A stretch of DNA of 26,754 nt from an uncultured Selenomonadaceae bacterium (GTDB lineage Bacteria > Bacillota > Negativicutes > Selenomonadales > Selenomonadaceae). The DNA lies in NCBI GenBank assembly GCA_905236255.1, contig CAJOPK010000003.1, positions 1-26,754 on the forward strand, read 5' to 3'. Of the stretch, positions 8,442 through 19,207 are shown piece by piece; within the stretch, counting starts at the first letter, position 1, and every line of letters starts with the position of its first letter. The notes below the pieces were generated by a model. It was given only the letters and a program-made list of their open reading frames with translations. It was not told the origin of the DNA and searched no databases. Position numbers and translations under genes: made by a program.

Positions 8442-9460
8442 TATCTGTTACCGTACATTTTTTCGTAATAATTTTGATATTCGCCGCTTACGATCTTTTC
8501 CCACCATGATTTATTGTCGAGGTACCAGGCTACGGTTTTTTTGATGCCGTCGTCAAATTTTGTTTTGGGTGTCCAGCCGAGTTCCGTTTCAATTTTCGTC
8601 GGGTCAATCGCGTAACGCAAATCATGACCTTTTCGATCCGTGACAAATTCGATTAAATCTTCACTCTTGCCCAAAATTTTCAAAATCGTTTTGACGACTT
8701 CCAAATTTGTTCGTTCGTTGTGACCGCCGATGTTGTAAATTTCGCCGACCGTGCCTTTTCTCAAAATAAGATCAATCGCCGAACAATGATCTTCAACGTA
8801 AAGCCAATCGCGAACATTTGCGCCGGCACCGTAAACCGGCAATTTTTTGTCGTTGAGCGCGTTTATTATCATGAGCGGAATAAGTTTTTCCGGGAAGTGA
8901 TAAGGGCCGTAATTGTTCGAGCAGCGGGAAATGGTCGCCGGAAATTGATAAGTTCTGATATAGGCTTGGACGAGCAAATCTGCGGAGGCCTTGCTTGCCG
9001 AATACGGGCTTGACGTGTGAATCGGAGTTTTTTCGGTGAAAAACAAATCCGGTCTGTCAAGCGGCAAATCTCCGTAAACTTCGTCGGTCGAAACCTGATG
9101 ATAACGATCAACTTTAAATTTTCGTGCCGCGTCCATCAAAATGCCGGTGCCGATTATGTTGGTTTTCAAGAAAAGTCCGGGATCTTCGATTGATCTGTCA
9201 ACATGACTTTCCGCCGCAAAATTTACCACCACATTCGGACGAAATTCTTCAAAGGCTTTGTAAACTTCTTCACGATCCGAAATATCTCCGCGAACAAATT
9301 TAAAAGTCGGCAGAGGTTCCGCCGCCGCCAAAGTTTCCAAATTTCCGGCATAAGTGAGTTTATCGAAACATATAACGCTGTCCGCCGGACGATTTTTCAG
9401 CAGATAATAAATAAAGTTTGCGCCGATAAATCCCGCGCCGCCCGTTACAAAAATTGTCAT
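8441..9460 (-). CDS. rfbB: dTDP-glucose 4,6-dehydratase
   Basis: A 339-residue NAD-dependent short-chain dehydrogenase/reductase of the extended type that makes dTDP-4-keto-6-deoxyglucose, a precursor of rhamnose and other surface sugars. Visible features are the Rossmann motif GGAGFIG (residues 7-13), the active-site STDEVYGDL and the catalytic YSASK. The ATG at 9460 is chosen because the nucleotide-binding strand MTIFVTGG begins there and a strong GAGGAGG lies 12 bases upstream; an in-frame extension to 9523 has no support. The usual partners rfbA, rfbC and rfbD are absent. It has its own promoter and is followed by cbiD with a one-base overlap. Confidence 0.94.
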   Translation of the reverse strand: MTIFVTGGAGFIGANFIYYLLKNRPADSVICFDKLTYAGNLETLAAAEPLPTFKFVRGDISDREEVYKAFEEFRPNVVVNFAAESHVDRSIEDPGLFLKTNIIGTGILMDAARKFKVDRYHQVSTDEVYGDLPLDRPDLFFTEKTPIHTSSPYSASKASADLLVQAYIRTYQFPATISRCSNNYGPYHFPEKLIPLMIINALNDKKLPVYGAGANVRDWLYVEDHCSAIDLILRKGTVGEIYNIGGHNERTNLEVVKTILKILGKSEDLIEFVTDRKGHDLRYAIDPTKIETELGWTPKTKFDDGIKKTVAWYLDNKSWWEKIVSGEYQNYYEKMYGNR

Positions 9461-9541
9461 TTTTGAAATATACCTCCTCAAAAAAATATCCGGTTTTGTC
9501 TTGCCGTGTATCCGAAATTCCACTCCGCGATTGTTTTTGTC

Positions 9542-9570
9542 ATTATAATTTCACAACGATATTTTTGCAA
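9542..9570 (-). promoter_or_regulatory. Sigma-70-type promoter of rfbB-cbiD
   Basis: On the minus strand TTGCAA (complement of 9565-9570), a 17-base spacer and TATAAT (complement of 9542-9547). It lies between the tRNA terminator and rfbB, giving a leader of about 75 bases. Confidence 0.7.
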
Positions 9571-9602
9571 CATCGGACAAAGTTTTTTGTCAAAACAAAC
9601 CG

Positions 9603-9627
9603 AAAAGCCCCCGCATATGCGAGGGCT
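9603..9627 (-). terminator. Intrinsic terminator of tRNA-Pro
   Basis: On the minus strand AGCCCTCGC pairs with GCGGGGGCT (one T-G pair) around an ATAT loop, followed by TTTT. It starts 19 bases after the tRNA CCA end. Confidence 0.85.
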
Positions 9628-9645
9628 CGAATTTTTCAAAATCAA

Positions 9646-9722
9646 TGGTCGGGATGACAGGATTTGAACCTGCGACCTCATCGTCCCGAACGATGCGCGC
9701 TACCAAACTGTGCTACATCCCG
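9646..9722 (-). tRNA. tRNA-Pro (anticodon CGG), CCA encoded
   Basis: A 77-base cloverleaf on the minus strand: acceptor arm CGGGATG paired with CATCCCG, then discriminator A and an encoded CCA. The anticodon stem CATCG/CGATG encloses the loop TTCGGGA, giving anticodon CGG, which reads CCG proline codons. The T-arm contains GGTTCAAATCC. It is a single tRNA gene with its own promoter and terminator between the divergent rfbB and rpoB units. Confidence 0.97.
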
Positions 9723-9734
9723 ACGACGTGCGCC

Positions 9735-9762
9735 ATTATACCGGAAAAAAAATAAAAAGCAA
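9735..9762 (-). promoter_or_regulatory. Promoter of tRNA-Pro
   Basis: On the minus strand TTGCTT (complement of 9757-9762), a 16-base T-rich spacer and a perfect TATAAT (complement of 9735-9740). The box ends 12 bases before the mature tRNA, which leaves a very short 5' leader. Confidence 0.65.
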
Positions 9763-9848
9763 TACCTTGGAAAAATTTTTATCACGAATGGGTATAACAT
9801 ATGTATTGTAATCCCACAAACGCCCGTGGAACGGATTTACATAAAAAC

Positions 9849-9877
9849 TTGACAGGAAAAATCTTTGCCTATATAAT
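9849..9877 (+). promoter_or_regulatory. Consensus sigma-70-type promoter of rpoB-rpoC
   Basis: TTGACA (9849-9854), exactly 17 bases, then TATAAT (9872-9877): a 12/12 match to consensus with ideal spacing. Transcription should begin near 9884, giving a leader of about 55 bases before rpoB. In the 9723-9848 stretch upstream I see only the divergent tRNA promoter. Confidence 0.9.
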
Positions 9878-9939
9878 TCGCATTTACTGAAATTGCTTTA
9901 ATCGGTGCTTTATGTTTAACGTGAGGAGTGACGGCATTA

Positions 9940-12900
9940 ATGTTTAATCCTGTTCAAGTCGGAAAGAGAACAAGATACAGTTATGCGCGAATTAAAGAGG
10001 TTATGGAGATGCCGCATCTCCTTGACATCCAGCGCAAGTCATACGAATGGTTTTTGTATGGCGGCGGTCTGGAAGAAATTTTGAGAGATATTGAACCCAT
10101 CACCGATTTTAACGGAAAATTGAAATTGTTTTTCAGAAGTTCGGTTCCCGGCGCGCCGCGTTTTACAATCGGGAAGCCGAAATATACTTTGGACGAGTGC
10201 AAAGAACGTGACGGTACATATTCCGTTCCCATCCGCGTAAATGTTCAACTCGTCAACGAAAACGGCGAGGTCAAAGAGCAGGAAGTTTTCATGGGCGATC
10301 TTCCCCTCATGACCGAAACCGGAACTTTTGTGATTAACGGAGCGGAGCGCGTTATTGTCAGTCAGCTTGTAAGATCGCCGGGTGCATATTACAACGAAAC
10401 CATTGACCAGACGGGCAAAAAACTTTTCGGAGCGACGGTCATTCCGAATCGCGGCGCGTGGATTGAATTGGAAACCGACGCATCGGATTCTGTCAGCGTT
10501 CGCATAGACCGTACCCGCAAAATGCCCGTGACTTATCTTCTTCGTGCGCTTGATTTTTGGCGTGACGATCAAATTTTGGAACTCTTTGAGGAAGATCCGT
10601 TTATCGTTCAGGCATTGGAAAACGACGGCGCACTTGACGGAGATCCGAAATTTACGCCGAAAGAAGCGGCATTGATTGAAATTTACAAAAGACTGCGTCC
10701 GGGTGAACCGGCAACTCCGGAAAGTGCCCAGCAACTTTTGAACTCCCTTTTCTTTGATCCGAAACGCTACGATCTTGCGACGGTCGGCAGATATAAATTC
10801 ACCAAAAAACTCGGTCTGCGTCGTCGTCTTTTGGGCAAGACTCTTGCGGAGGACATTATCGACGAAGAAACCGGCGAAGTTTTGATCCCGGCGGGTGTTG
10901 TCGTTACCGAAGAACACCTTGACAACATTCCGGCGGAACGCGAAGCCGAAATTTTCGGGCTTATCCCGGACGAAGCGCATCGCGGTTACATTACGCCGAT
11001 CAAAGTCAAAATCAAAGATGAAGAAGGCAAAGTCATTTCAATGCTTTGCGCTCCTTCCCTTTCGATTGACGAAAACCGGACGATTTGTATTGCGGATATT
11101 GTCAGCGCAATCAGCTATATGTTGAATTTGATGCACGGAATCGGTCACACGGACGACATAGACCATCTCGGCAATCGTCGCGTCAGAAGTGTCGGTGAAC
11201 TTTTGCAAAATCAATTCAGAATAGGTCTTACGCGAATGGAGCGCGTTGTCCGTGAGCGCATGACAATTCAGGAGCCGGAAATCATTACTCCGCAACTTTT
11301 GATAAACATTCGCCCGGTTGTTGCGGCAATCAAAGAATTTTTCGGGTCTTCCCAGCTTTCGCAGTTCATGGATCAACACAATCCTTTGAGCGAACTTACA
11401 CACAAACGCAGACTTTCCGCACTCGGACCGGGCGGATTGAGCAGGGAGCGCGCCGGTTTTGAAGTCCGCGACGTTCACAACTCCCACTACGGCAGAATGT
11501 GTCCGATTGAAACGCCTGAAGGACCGAATATCGGCTTGATCGGATCCCTGTCCAATTATGCGCGAATCAATAAATTCGGATTTATGGAAACACCTTACCG
11601 CAAAGTCGATCACGTTCACAAAAAAGTTACCGCGGAAGTCAAATATTTGACGGCGGACGAAGAGGACGTTTTGACGATTGCACAGGCGAACGAACCGCTT
11701 GACGAAAATGATTGGTTTGTCAACGAACGCGTCACCGCCCGTCGCAAGGAAGAAACGACTATGGTAAGACGGGATCGCGTCGATTACATGGACGTTTCGC
11801 CGAAACAGGTCGTATCGATCGCAACGGCAATGATTCCCTTTTTGGAAAACGACGACGCAAACCGCGCTTTGATGGGTGCAAACATGCAACGTCAGGCGGT
11901 CCCGCTTTTGAGGACACAGGCTCCGCTTGTCGGTACCGGCATGGAATTTAAAGCCGCCTGTGACTCCGGCGTAATGGTTTTGGCTCAAAAAGCCGGCACC
12001 GTCGTCAACGTCGATGCCGATACGATAAAGATTAAACGCGACGAAGGGGATACCAAGGTTTATAAATTCCCGAAAGTCGTAACCCTTCACGACGGCACTC
12101 AAATAAAACTTTTGCCGTCCGTGAAATTTGCAAAGAGCAAAAAAGTTGACAAGGGCGATCCCCTCAACGAGCCGGTCAACGAAAGGAATGTAAGAATTGA
12201 TCCGACAACCGTTCCGGAACTTATCGTCAGTTCCGAACACGCCGGAAATGTCATTGCGACAGATTCGACTTCGGATCCGGAAAATGTTTTGGTGACGGTC
12301 AAGGCTTTTGACGGCGGCATTGATCTTTACAAACTTCAGAAATTTGTGCGTTCAAATCAGGGTACCTGCATAAATCAAATTCCGATTGTGGACAGGGGCG
12401 AACACGTCGAAGCCGGTCAGCCGATTGCGGACGGCCCCGCGACCGACAACGGCGAACTTGCACTCGGATACAACATTTTGGTTGCTTACATGCCTTGGGA
12501 AGGTTACAACTACGAGGACGCAATTCTTTTGAGCGAAAACCTTATCAAGCGCGACATTTATACTTCCATTCACATTGAAGAATATCAATGCGATGCCCGC
12601 GATACGAAGTTGGGACCTGAAGAAGTTACCCGCGATATTCCGAATGTTTCGGAGGATTCCCTGACGCAACTTGATGCCGACGGAATTATTGCGGTCGGTG
12701 CCGATGTCAGACCGGGAGATATTTTGGTCGGCAAAGTCACCCCGAAAGGCGAAACGGAATTGACTGCGGAAGAAAGACTTTTGCGCGCAATTTTCGGCGA
12801 AAAAGCGCGTGAAGTACGGGATACTTCCCTGCGCGTTCCTCACGGTGAAGCCGGCAAGATCGTTGCGGTAAAAATCTTTACCCGCGAAAACAACGACGAA

Positions 12901-14103
12901 ATGGCTCCCGGCGTAAACAAACAAGTTCGCGTTTACATTGCACAAAAGAGAAAAATTTCCGTCGGCGACAAGATGTCCGGTCGTCACGGAAACAAGGGTG
13001 TTGTTTCCCGGATCATGCGCGAGGAAGATATGCCTTTCCTTCCGGACGGCACGCCGATTGATATTGTTTTGAACCCGCTGGGCGTTCCTTCCCGAATGAA
13101 TATCGGTCAGGTTTTGGAAACTCATTTGGGCATGGCCGTCAGGAAATTGGGACTTGAGATAAAAGAAGGCGGCAACGCCGATCTTAAAAAGCGTCTTGAA
13201 GAATACGGCTATAACGTCAACAAATACGGTATTCCCAAGCCGGACAAAGCCGGCGTTCACGTTGCGACTCCGGTTTTTGACGGCGCAAGAGAAGAGGACG
13301 TTATCGACACCATGAAACTTGCCGGACTTGATGCGGACGGAAAAACCGTTCTTTACGACGGGCGTACCGGCGAACCCTTTGAAAATCGCGTAACCGTCGG
13401 TTGCGTTTATATGTTGAAACTTCATCACCTTGTTGACGATAAAATTCATGCGCGTTCAACCGGTCCTTACAGTTTGGTCACTCAACAACCGCTCGGCGGC
13501 AAGGCGCAATTCGGCGGTCAGCGTTTCGGTGAAATGGAAGTTTGGGCTTTGGAGGCTTACGGCGCATCGTATACTTTGCAGGAAATTTTGACGGTAAAAT
13601 CCGATGACGTTGTCGGGCGCGTCAAGGCTTATGAGGCAATAGTCAAAGGGCAGAATATTCCGGAGCCGGGTGTTCCCGAATCTTTCAAGGTTTTGATAAA
13701 AGAGTTGCAGTCGATCGGTCTTGACATAAAAGTTTTGAGCGGCGACTCGAAAGAAATTATCATTCGCGATGATGACGAAGACGACGAAAGAACAATTCGT
13801 TCGCGTGCGGAAAATGTCGGGGTTGATGTCGGAAATTACGGAAATCATGAAGTTCAGGCTCCGCCGGAACCGGAAGAACCCGCCGAACCCGAAGAAGAAC
13901 CGGAAACGGAGGACAACGACACGGAACTTTCCGACGACGAAATTATTGCACGCATTGACAGCATGGAAGATATGGACGACCTTGCCGGAATCGAAAATGA
14001 TTTTTCGGGTATCGATCGTTTTGACGATACGGTTGACGTTTCGGAAGATGATTTCGGCGGCGGTTTGGGTTTTGACAATCCGGACGACGAGGACAATTTC
14101 TGA
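9940..14103 (+). CDS. rpoB: DNA-directed RNA polymerase subunit beta
   Basis: The 1387-residue beta subunit of RNA polymerase. The rifampicin region (about 11338-11470) reads [15 protein letters not shown], then [13 protein letters not shown], with the residues most often changed in resistance (D516, H526, S531 in E. coli numbering) in wild-type form. Further conserved stretches are [26 protein letters not shown] and [11 protein letters not shown]. The ATG at 9940 has GAGGAG at 9923-9928; an in-frame GTG at 9928 overlaps that site. About 80-100 C-terminal residues (from about 13840) form an acidic Glu/Asp/Pro-rich tail ending [11 protein letters not shown]. rplL, the common upstream neighbour, is replaced by a divergent tRNA. 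rpoC follows after 11 bases. Confidence 0.98.
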   Translation: MFNPVQVGKRTRYSYARIKEVMEMPHLLDIQRKSYEWFLYGGGLEEILRDIEPITDFNGKLKLFFRSSVPGAPRFTIGKPKYTLDECKERDGTYSVPIRVNVQLVNENGEVKEQEVFMGDLPLMTETGTFVINGAERVIVSQLVRSPGAYYNETIDQTGKKLFGATVIPNRGAWIELETDASDSVSVRIDRTRKMPVTYLLRALDFWRDDQILELFEEDPFIVQALENDGALDGDPKFTPKEAALIEIYKRLRPGEPATPESAQQLLNSLFFDPKRYDLATVGRYKFTKKLGLRRRLLGKTLAEDIIDEETGEVLIPAGVVVTEEHLDNIPAEREAEIFGLIPDEAHRGYITPIKVKIKDEEGKVISMLCAPSLSIDENRTICIADIVSAISYMLNLMHGIGHTDDIDHLGNRRVRSVGELLQNQFRIGLTRMERVVRERMTIQEPEIITPQLLINIRPVVAAIKEFFGSSQLSQFMDQHNPLSELTHKRRLSALGPGGLSRERAGFEVRDVHNSHYGRMCPIETPEGPNIGLIGSLSNYARINKFGFMETPYRKVDHVHKKVTAEVKYLTADEEDVLTIAQANEPLDENDWFVNERVTARRKEETTMVRRDRVDYMDVSPKQVVSIATAMIPFLENDDANRALMGANMQRQAVPLLRTQAPLVGTGMEFKAACDSGVMVLAQKAGTVVNVDADTIKIKRDEGDTKVYKFPKVVTLHDGTQIKLLPSVKFAKSKKVDKGDPLNEPVNERNVRIDPTTVPELIVSSEHAGNVIATDSTSDPENVLVTVKAFDGGIDLYKLQKFVRSNQGTCINQIPIVDRGEHVEAGQPIADGPATDNGELALGYNILVAYMPWEGYNYEDAILLSENLIKRDIYTSIHIEEYQCDARDTKLGPEEVTRDIPNVSEDSLTQLDADGIIAVGADVRPGDILVGKVTPKGETELTAEERLLRAIFGEKAREVRDTSLRVPHGEAGKIVAVKIFTRENNDEMAPGVNKQVRVYIAQKRKISVGDKMSGRHGNKGVVSRIMREEDMPFLPDGTPIDIVLNPLGVPSRMNIGQVLETHLGMAVRKLGLEIKEGGNADLKKRLEEYGYNVNKYGIPKPDKAGVHVATPVFDGAREEDVIDTMKLAGLDADGKTVLYDGRTGEPFENRVTVGCVYMLKLHHLVDDKIHARSTGPYSLVTQQPLGGKAQFGGQRFGEMEVWALEAYGASYTLQEILTVKSDDVVGRVKAYEAIVKGQNIPEPGVPESFKVLIKELQSIGLDIKVLSGDSKEIIIRDDDEDDERTIRSRAENVGVDVGNYGNHEVQAPPEPEEPAEPEEEPETEDNDTELSDDEIIARIDSMEDMDDLAGIENDFSGIDRFDDTVDVSEDDFGGGLGFDNPDDEDNF

Positions 14104-14114
14104 GGAGGAAAATT

Positions 14115-17100
14115 ATGCTTGACGTAAATGTTTTTGATTCGATGCGCATAGGTCTGGCCTCTCCGGACAAAATTCGCGAGTGGTCGCACGGCGAAGTCAA
14201 AAAGCCGGAAACGATCAACTATCGCACTCTGAAACCGGAACGCGACGGACTTTTCTGCGAAAGAATTTTCGGACCGACACGCGATTGGGAATGTCACTGC
14301 GGAAAATACAAGCGCGTCCGTTATAAGGGAATTGTCTGCGATCGTTGCGGCGTTGAAGTCACCAGAGCAAAAGTCCGCCGCGAGCGCATGGGACATATCG
14401 AACTTGCCGCGCCGGTTTCGCATATTTGGTACTTCAAAGGTATTCCGAGCCGCATGGGATTGATTTTGGATATTTCGCCGCGTCAACTTGAAAAAGTTTT
14501 GTATTTCGCGTCCTATATCGTAATCGATCCCGGAACGAATGAAGAGCTGACCAAAAAGCAAATTTTGAGTGAAGCCGAATACAGATTTTATCGCGAAAAG
14601 TACGGCAGAACTTTTAAGGTCGGAATGGGTGCGGAAGCGATTCGCGAACTTTTGAAAGAACTTGATCTGGATCAAATGAGCGAAGAACTTCGCACGGAAC
14701 TCCACTCCGCAAACGGACAAAAACGCCTGCGCGCAATTCGCCGGCTTGAAGTTGTGGAAGCCTTCAAAAAATCCGGCAACCGCCCGGAATGGATGATTAT
14801 GGAAGTCGTGCCGGTAATTCCTCCGGAACTTCGTCCGATGGTTCAACTTGACGGCGGTCGTTTTGCGACAAGCGATTTGAACGATCTTTACCGCCGCGTC
14901 ATAAACAGAAACAATCGTCTTAAAAGACTTTTGGGATTGGGTGCGCCGGATATTATCGTCCGCAACGAAAAGAGAATGTTGCAGGAAGCGGTTGACGCGT
15001 TGATCGACAACGGTCGTCGCGGTCGTCCGGTAATGGGACCCGGCAATCGTCCGCTCAAATCTTTGAGTGATATGCTCAAGGGCAAGCAGGGACGTTTCCG
15101 TCAAAATCTTTTGGGCAAGCGCGTCGATTATTCCGGTCGTTCGGTTATCGTTGTCGGGCCGGAGCTCAAATTGCATCAGTGCGGTTTGCCGAAAGAAATG
15201 GCTTTGGAACTTTTCAAGCCGTTTGTAATGAAAAAACTTTCCGCCGACAGCAACACGACGATTAAGGCGGCAAAGAGAAAAGTCGAGCGCGCAAATTCGG
15301 ATGTTTGGGGAGTTTTGGAAGAAGTCATAAAAGAACACCCGGTACTTTTGAACCGCGCCCCGACACTTCACCGCTTGGGTATTCAGGCATTTGAACCGGT
15401 CTTGACGGAAGGGCGCGCCTTGAAACTTCATCCGCTTGCCTGTACCGCTTACAATGCGGACTTTGACGGCGACCAGATGGCAATTCACCTTCCCCTGAGT
15501 GCGGAAGCTCAAGCCGAGGCCCGTGTCCTTATGCTTGCCGCAAATCATATTTTGGCACCGAAAGACGGCAAGCCGATTATCGTTCCGACGCAGGATATGG
15601 TTTTGGGTACTTATTACCTTACGATTTTGCGTCCCGGTGCCAAAGGTGAAGGCAAGATCGTCGGCGGAATTTCGGAAGCGTTGATGGCTTACAATCAGCA
15701 TGAAATTGACTTGCAGGCTCAAATTACGGCGCGAATCGCCTTGAAAGATTTGCCGCCGGCGGCTGCGGAAGATTTCCCGGAAGGTTACGGCATGGTTCAA
15801 ACTTCCGTCGGTCGAATGATCTTCAATGAAATTTTGCCGCCGGAACTCCGCTACTATTATAAAGACAAGGAAGGCAATCCTTCACTCGGAATTTTGATGA
15901 ACAAAAAAGAACTCGGCAAATTGGTTGCGGCGACTTTTGACAGATTCGGTGCCACCAAAACTGCGGAGGTCATAGATAAGGTTAAAAATCTCGGTTATCA
16001 TTACGCCTGTCTTGCCGGCATGACCGTTGCGATTTCCGACGTTGTCGTTCCGCCCAAAAAGAAGGACATTATTGCGGCAACGGAAGAGAAGGTAAACAAG
16101 GTTGAAAAGCAATACAGTCGCGGTCTTATCACGGAGGACGAACGATATAAAAAAGTCGTCGAACTTTGGAACAAGACAACCGACGACGTTGCAGATGCGA
16201 TGATGGAGAACATGGATATTTTCAATCCGATTCGCATGATGGCGGACAGCGGCGCACGCGGTAACAAACAGCAGATGCGTCAGCTTGCCGGTATGCGCGG
16301 ACTTATGGCGGATCCTTCCGGGCGAATCATCGACTTGCCGATCACCGCAAATTTCCGGGAAGGCTTGAGTGTTTCCGATTACTTTATTTCAAGTCACGGC
16401 GCAAGAAAAGGTCTTGCGGATACGGCACTGCGCACGGCGGACTCCGGTTATTTGACCCGTCGTCTGGTTGACGTTGCGCAAGATGTCATAGTTCGCGAAG
16501 AAGATTGCGACGTTTCTGTGATAAATCTTGTTTTGGAGCGGGCGTTGCTTGCGGACAATACTTTTGACGCGCTCGAACTTTTGAACGACGCGCTTATTGA
16601 CAGAGTGGTTGCAACCGATGTCGTAAATCCGGAAACCGGTGAAGTTGTCATAAAACAAGATACGATTTTGGACGAAGAAGCTTTGACGAAACTCGGAGAG
16701 GCCGATGTTGCGGAAATTTCGGTCAGGGGAACAAGTTTGACCTCGCCCAATTCGGCAAGTCATTCGCTTGTTTGCGAAACCATAAAACTCGGAACCCGTG
16801 ACGAAAGTGAACGCGAACGCTTGCGCCATGCCTTCATACATGAGATTATCGGCAAGGAATTGGCAAAATCCGTCGAACTTGACGGAAAGAAATATGCCGT
16901 CGGCAAAAAATTGACTCATGAAATGCTTGACGCTTTCATTGACGGCGATATTGAAGAAATTTTCGTTCGCAACAACAACGTGCGCGGAATTGAAGTTGAA
17001 GCGATAAAAGAGGGGAACGGCGTTATAGAATCCCTTCAGGATCGAATTTTGGGACGCGTTCTTGCCGAAGACATTTTCGACAACGAAGGCAACAAAATTG

Positions 17101-18134
17101 CCTCGATTAACGACACCATCGATTCAAAACTTGCCGACAAAATTGCCGCCGTTCGCGAAAAAGTCACAATCCGCAGCGTTTTGACCTGCAGATCTCAATT
17201 CGGCGTTTGCATAAAATGTTACGGACGCGATCTTGCGAATCAGTCGGAAGTTGAAGTCGGTGAGGCCGTCGGCATAATTGCCGCGCAGTCAATAGGCGAG
17301 CCGGGTACGCAGCTTACGATGAGAACATTCCACACGGGCGGCGTTGCCGGTGAGGATATTACGCAGGGTCTGCCGCGTGTCGAAGAACTTTTCGAAGCGC
17401 GCAAGCCGAAACACAACGCGATTATTGCGGAAGTTGACGGCGTTATCGGAATGGGCGTAAACGAGAAAAACGATCTTCCGATGATCGTAATAAATCCGGA
17501 CATTCCCGAAAGAAAACGCGAATATACGATTCCTTTCGGCACAAGAATTTCCGTCAATGTCGGTGACACGGTAAAGGCCGGCGACAAGCTGACCGACGGC
17601 GCAATCAATCCTCATGACATTTTGCGCATATCCGGATTGAAGGAAACGCAACGCTATCTTGTTTACGAAGTTCAGAAAGTTTACAAATCGCAGGGTGTCG
17701 AAATTAACGACAAACATATTGAGGTTATGGTTCGTCAAATGTTGCACAAAGTCAAAATTGACGAGGCGGGTTCGACGGATTTCCTGCCCGGCGAATTTGT
17801 CGAAATAAATGCGTTTGAAGCGGCGAATACCAAAGCCATTGAAGCCGGCGGAGATCCGGCGGTTGCGAAACCGATTCTTTTGGGAATTACAAAAGCATCT
17901 TTGGCAACGGATTCCTTCCTGAGTGCGGCAAGTTTCCAAGAAACCACCAGAGTTTTGACGGATGCGGCAATTAAAGGAAAAGTTGATCCGCTTATAGGCT
18001 TGAAAGAAAACGTAATTATCGGCAAACTCATTCCGGCAGGTACCGGAATGTCGCGTTATCGTGATTTGGAAGTTGTCGATCTTGAAGCCGCCGACGACGA
18101 ACGGGAAGAAATTACTTCGGAAGTCCAAGCGTAA
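14115..18134 (+). CDS. rpoC: DNA-directed RNA polymerase subunit beta'
   Basis: The 1339-residue beta' subunit, carrying the catalytic magnesium site NADFDGDQM (residues 448-456). Zinc site 1 lies in [19 protein letters not shown] (60-78), and the trigger-loop region reads [16 protein letters not shown] (1061-1076). Zinc site 2 uses C798, C1025, C1032 and C1035. The gap between its first two cysteines is 227 residues, against 74 in E. coli (C814 to C888), so roughly 150 extra residues sit there, made largely of a recurring ~45-residue module. Ribosome site GAGGAGG overlaps the rpoB stop. A terminator follows. No rpsL, rpsG or fusA comes next; the downstream genes face the opposite way. Confidence 0.98.
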   Translation: MLDVNVFDSMRIGLASPDKIREWSHGEVKKPETINYRTLKPERDGLFCERIFGPTRDWECHCGKYKRVRYKGIVCDRCGVEVTRAKVRRERMGHIELAAPVSHIWYFKGIPSRMGLILDISPRQLEKVLYFASYIVIDPGTNEELTKKQILSEAEYRFYREKYGRTFKVGMGAEAIRELLKELDLDQMSEELRTELHSANGQKRLRAIRRLEVVEAFKKSGNRPEWMIMEVVPVIPPELRPMVQLDGGRFATSDLNDLYRRVINRNNRLKRLLGLGAPDIIVRNEKRMLQEAVDALIDNGRRGRPVMGPGNRPLKSLSDMLKGKQGRFRQNLLGKRVDYSGRSVIVVGPELKLHQCGLPKEMALELFKPFVMKKLSADSNTTIKAAKRKVERANSDVWGVLEEVIKEHPVLLNRAPTLHRLGIQAFEPVLTEGRALKLHPLACTAYNADFDGDQMAIHLPLSAEAQAEARVLMLAANHILAPKDGKPIIVPTQDMVLGTYYLTILRPGAKGEGKIVGGISEALMAYNQHEIDLQAQITARIALKDLPPAAAEDFPEGYGMVQTSVGRMIFNEILPPELRYYYKDKEGNPSLGILMNKKELGKLVAATFDRFGATKTAEVIDKVKNLGYHYACLAGMTVAISDVVVPPKKKDIIAATEEKVNKVEKQYSRGLITEDERYKKVVELWNKTTDDVADAMMENMDIFNPIRMMADSGARGNKQQMRQLAGMRGLMADPSGRIIDLPITANFREGLSVSDYFISSHGARKGLADTALRTADSGYLTRRLVDVAQDVIVREEDCDVSVINLVLERALLADNTFDALELLNDALIDRVVATDVVNPETGEVVIKQDTILDEEALTKLGEADVAEISVRGTSLTSPNSASHSLVCETIKLGTRDESERERLRHAFIHEIIGKELAKSVELDGKKYAVGKKLTHEMLDAFIDGDIEEIFVRNNNVRGIEVEAIKEGNGVIESLQDRILGRVLAEDIFDNEGNKIASINDTIDSKLADKIAAVREKVTIRSVLTCRSQFGVCIKCYGRDLANQSEVEVGEAVGIIAAQSIGEPGTQLTMRTFHTGGVAGEDITQGLPRVEELFEARKPKHNAIIAEVDGVIGMGVNEKNDLPMIVINPDIPERKREYTIPFGTRISVNVGDTVKAGDKLTDGAINPHDILRISGLKETQRYLVYEVQKVYKSQGVEINDKHIEVMVRQMLHKVKIDEAGSTDFLPGEFVEINAFEAANTKAIEAGGDPAVAKPILLGITKASLATDSFLSAASFQETTRVLTDAAIKGKVDPLIGLKENVIIGKLIPAGTGMSRYRDLEVVDLEAADDEREEITSEVQA

Positions 18135-18160
18135 TGTGAATACATAAATTCTCAAAAAAG

Positions 18161-18180
18161 ACCGCTCCGGCGGTTTTTTC
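18161..18180 (+). terminator. Intrinsic terminator of rpoB-rpoC
   Basis: Stem ACCGC/GCGGT with TCCG loop (18161-18174), then six T, C and four more T. The A-run before the stem can extend the pairing. Confidence 0.85.
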
Positions 18181-18203
18181 TTTTGCAAAATTTCCATGAA
18201 AAC

Positions 18204-18232
18204 AAAAAAACGGGTCGAAACAAAAAACCCGT
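18204..18232 (-). terminator. Intrinsic terminator of the nifS-nifU-metY-cysK unit (can act in both directions)
   Basis: Perfect 6-bp stem ACGGGT (18210-18215) with ACCCGT (18227-18232). On the minus strand it is followed by seven T (complement of 18204-18210), and on the plus strand by CTTTTTT, so it can also back up the rpoC terminator. It starts 30 bases after the cysK stop. Confidence 0.8.
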
Positions 18233-18262
18233 CTTTTTTGTCAAAAATTGCAAAAATTTTTT

Positions 18263-19192
18263 TCAGTTGAAAAGCTCCGTCGAAAGATAACGATCTCCCG
18301 TGTCCGGCAAAATTACGACGATATTTTTTCCGGCAAATTCCGTGCGTCCGGCAAGTTTCACAGCCGCCGCCAATGCCGCACCGGAAGAAATTCCGACGAG
18401 TACGCCTTCCGTGCGCGCAAATTCCCGCCCGTATTTGAAAGCGTCCTCATTTGAGATTGGCAAGACTTCATCATAAATTTTTGTGTCCAAAGTTTCCGGG
18501 ACAAAACCCGCGCCGATTCCCTGAATTTTATGTGCGCCGGATTTTCCCTGCGACAAAACCGGTGAAGTTTCCGGCTCAACCGCAAAAATTTTTACATCTG
18601 ATTTTTTCGACTTCAAATATTTACCCGTTCCCGACAAAGTTCCGCCCGTTCCGACACCGGCAACAAAAGCATCAACTTTTCCGTCGGTATCTTCCCAAAT
18701 TTCCGGACCGGTCGTCTTTTCGTGAATTGCAGGGTTTGCCGGATTTGTAAACTGCGAAGGAATGAAAGAGTTCGGAGTTTTTTCGGCAAGTTCCTCAGCC
18801 TTTGCAATGGCACCCTTCATACCTTTTGCGCCTTCAGTCAAAACAATTTCCGCGCCGTAAGCCTTCAGCAAATTTCTGCGCTCGACACTCATTGTTTCCG
18901 GCATTGTGAAAATTGCCTTGTAACCGCGAGCCGCCGCAAAACTTGCAAGCCCGATTCCGGTATTTCCGCTGGTCGGTTCGATAATCGTTGCACCCGGCTT
19001 GAGTTTGCCGGAATTTTCCGCATCCTCAATCATCGCCTTTGCAATTCTGTCTTTGACACTGCCGGCGGGATTAAAATATTCAAGTTTCACCAAAATATTT
19101 GCGTTGACGTTGAATTTTTTTGCGAATTTATCCGCCGCCAAAATCGGAGTGTTTCCGATAAGTTCCGTTACGCTTTTATAAATTTTTGCCAT
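18263..19192 (-). CDS. cysK: Cysteine synthase (O-acetylserine sulfhydrylase)
   Basis: A 309-residue PLP enzyme that makes cysteine from O-acetylserine and sulfide. The PLP lysine is K47 in NPAGSVKDR; the substrate loop [10 protein letters not shown], the phosphate-binding [12 protein letters not shown] and the C-terminal SSGAA and DTGDRYLST are all present. Length is typical of CysK. It follows metY by 15 bases, with AAGGGAGA at the metY stop as ribosome site. CysK and CysM are not fully separable by eye, but the motifs favour CysK. As the last gene of a sulfur unit it would feed cysteine to NifS upstream. Confidence 0.94.
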   Translation of the reverse strand: MAKIYKSVTELIGNTPILAADKFAKKFNVNANILVKLEYFNPAGSVKDRIAKAMIEDAENSGKLKPGATIIEPTSGNTGIGLASFAAARGYKAIFTMPETMSVERRNLLKAYGAEIVLTEGAKGMKGAIAKAEELAEKTPNSFIPSQFTNPANPAIHEKTTGPEIWEDTDGKVDAFVAGVGTGGTLSGTGKYLKSKKSDVKIFAVEPETSPVLSQGKSGAHKIQGIGAGFVPETLDTKIYDEVLPISNEDAFKYGREFARTEGVLVGISSGAALAAAVKLAGRTEFAGKNIVVILPDTGDRYLSTELFN

Positions 19193-19207
19193 TTTCTCAA
19201 ATCTCCC

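Noticed and set aside
9461..9542. Possible leader peptide MTKTIAEWNFGY upstream of rfbB
   Set aside because: Its ATG lies directly on the -10 box, upstream of the predicted transcript start, so it would not be in the mRNA.
9478..9681. Minus-strand frame beginning MRSQVQILSSRPL
   Set aside because: This is a familiar false protein from translating the 3' half of a tRNA gene; the tRNA-Pro cloverleaf explains it.
9878..9939. Riboswitch or ribosomal-protein leader before rpoB
   Set aside because: The leader is about 55 bases and shows no strong hairpin or known motif.
13854..15800. A 648-codon open frame on the minus strand across rpoB/rpoC
   Set aside because: It is the mirror of two unmistakable RNA polymerase genes; low stop frequency on the opposite strand follows from codon bias, and the translation matches no family I know.
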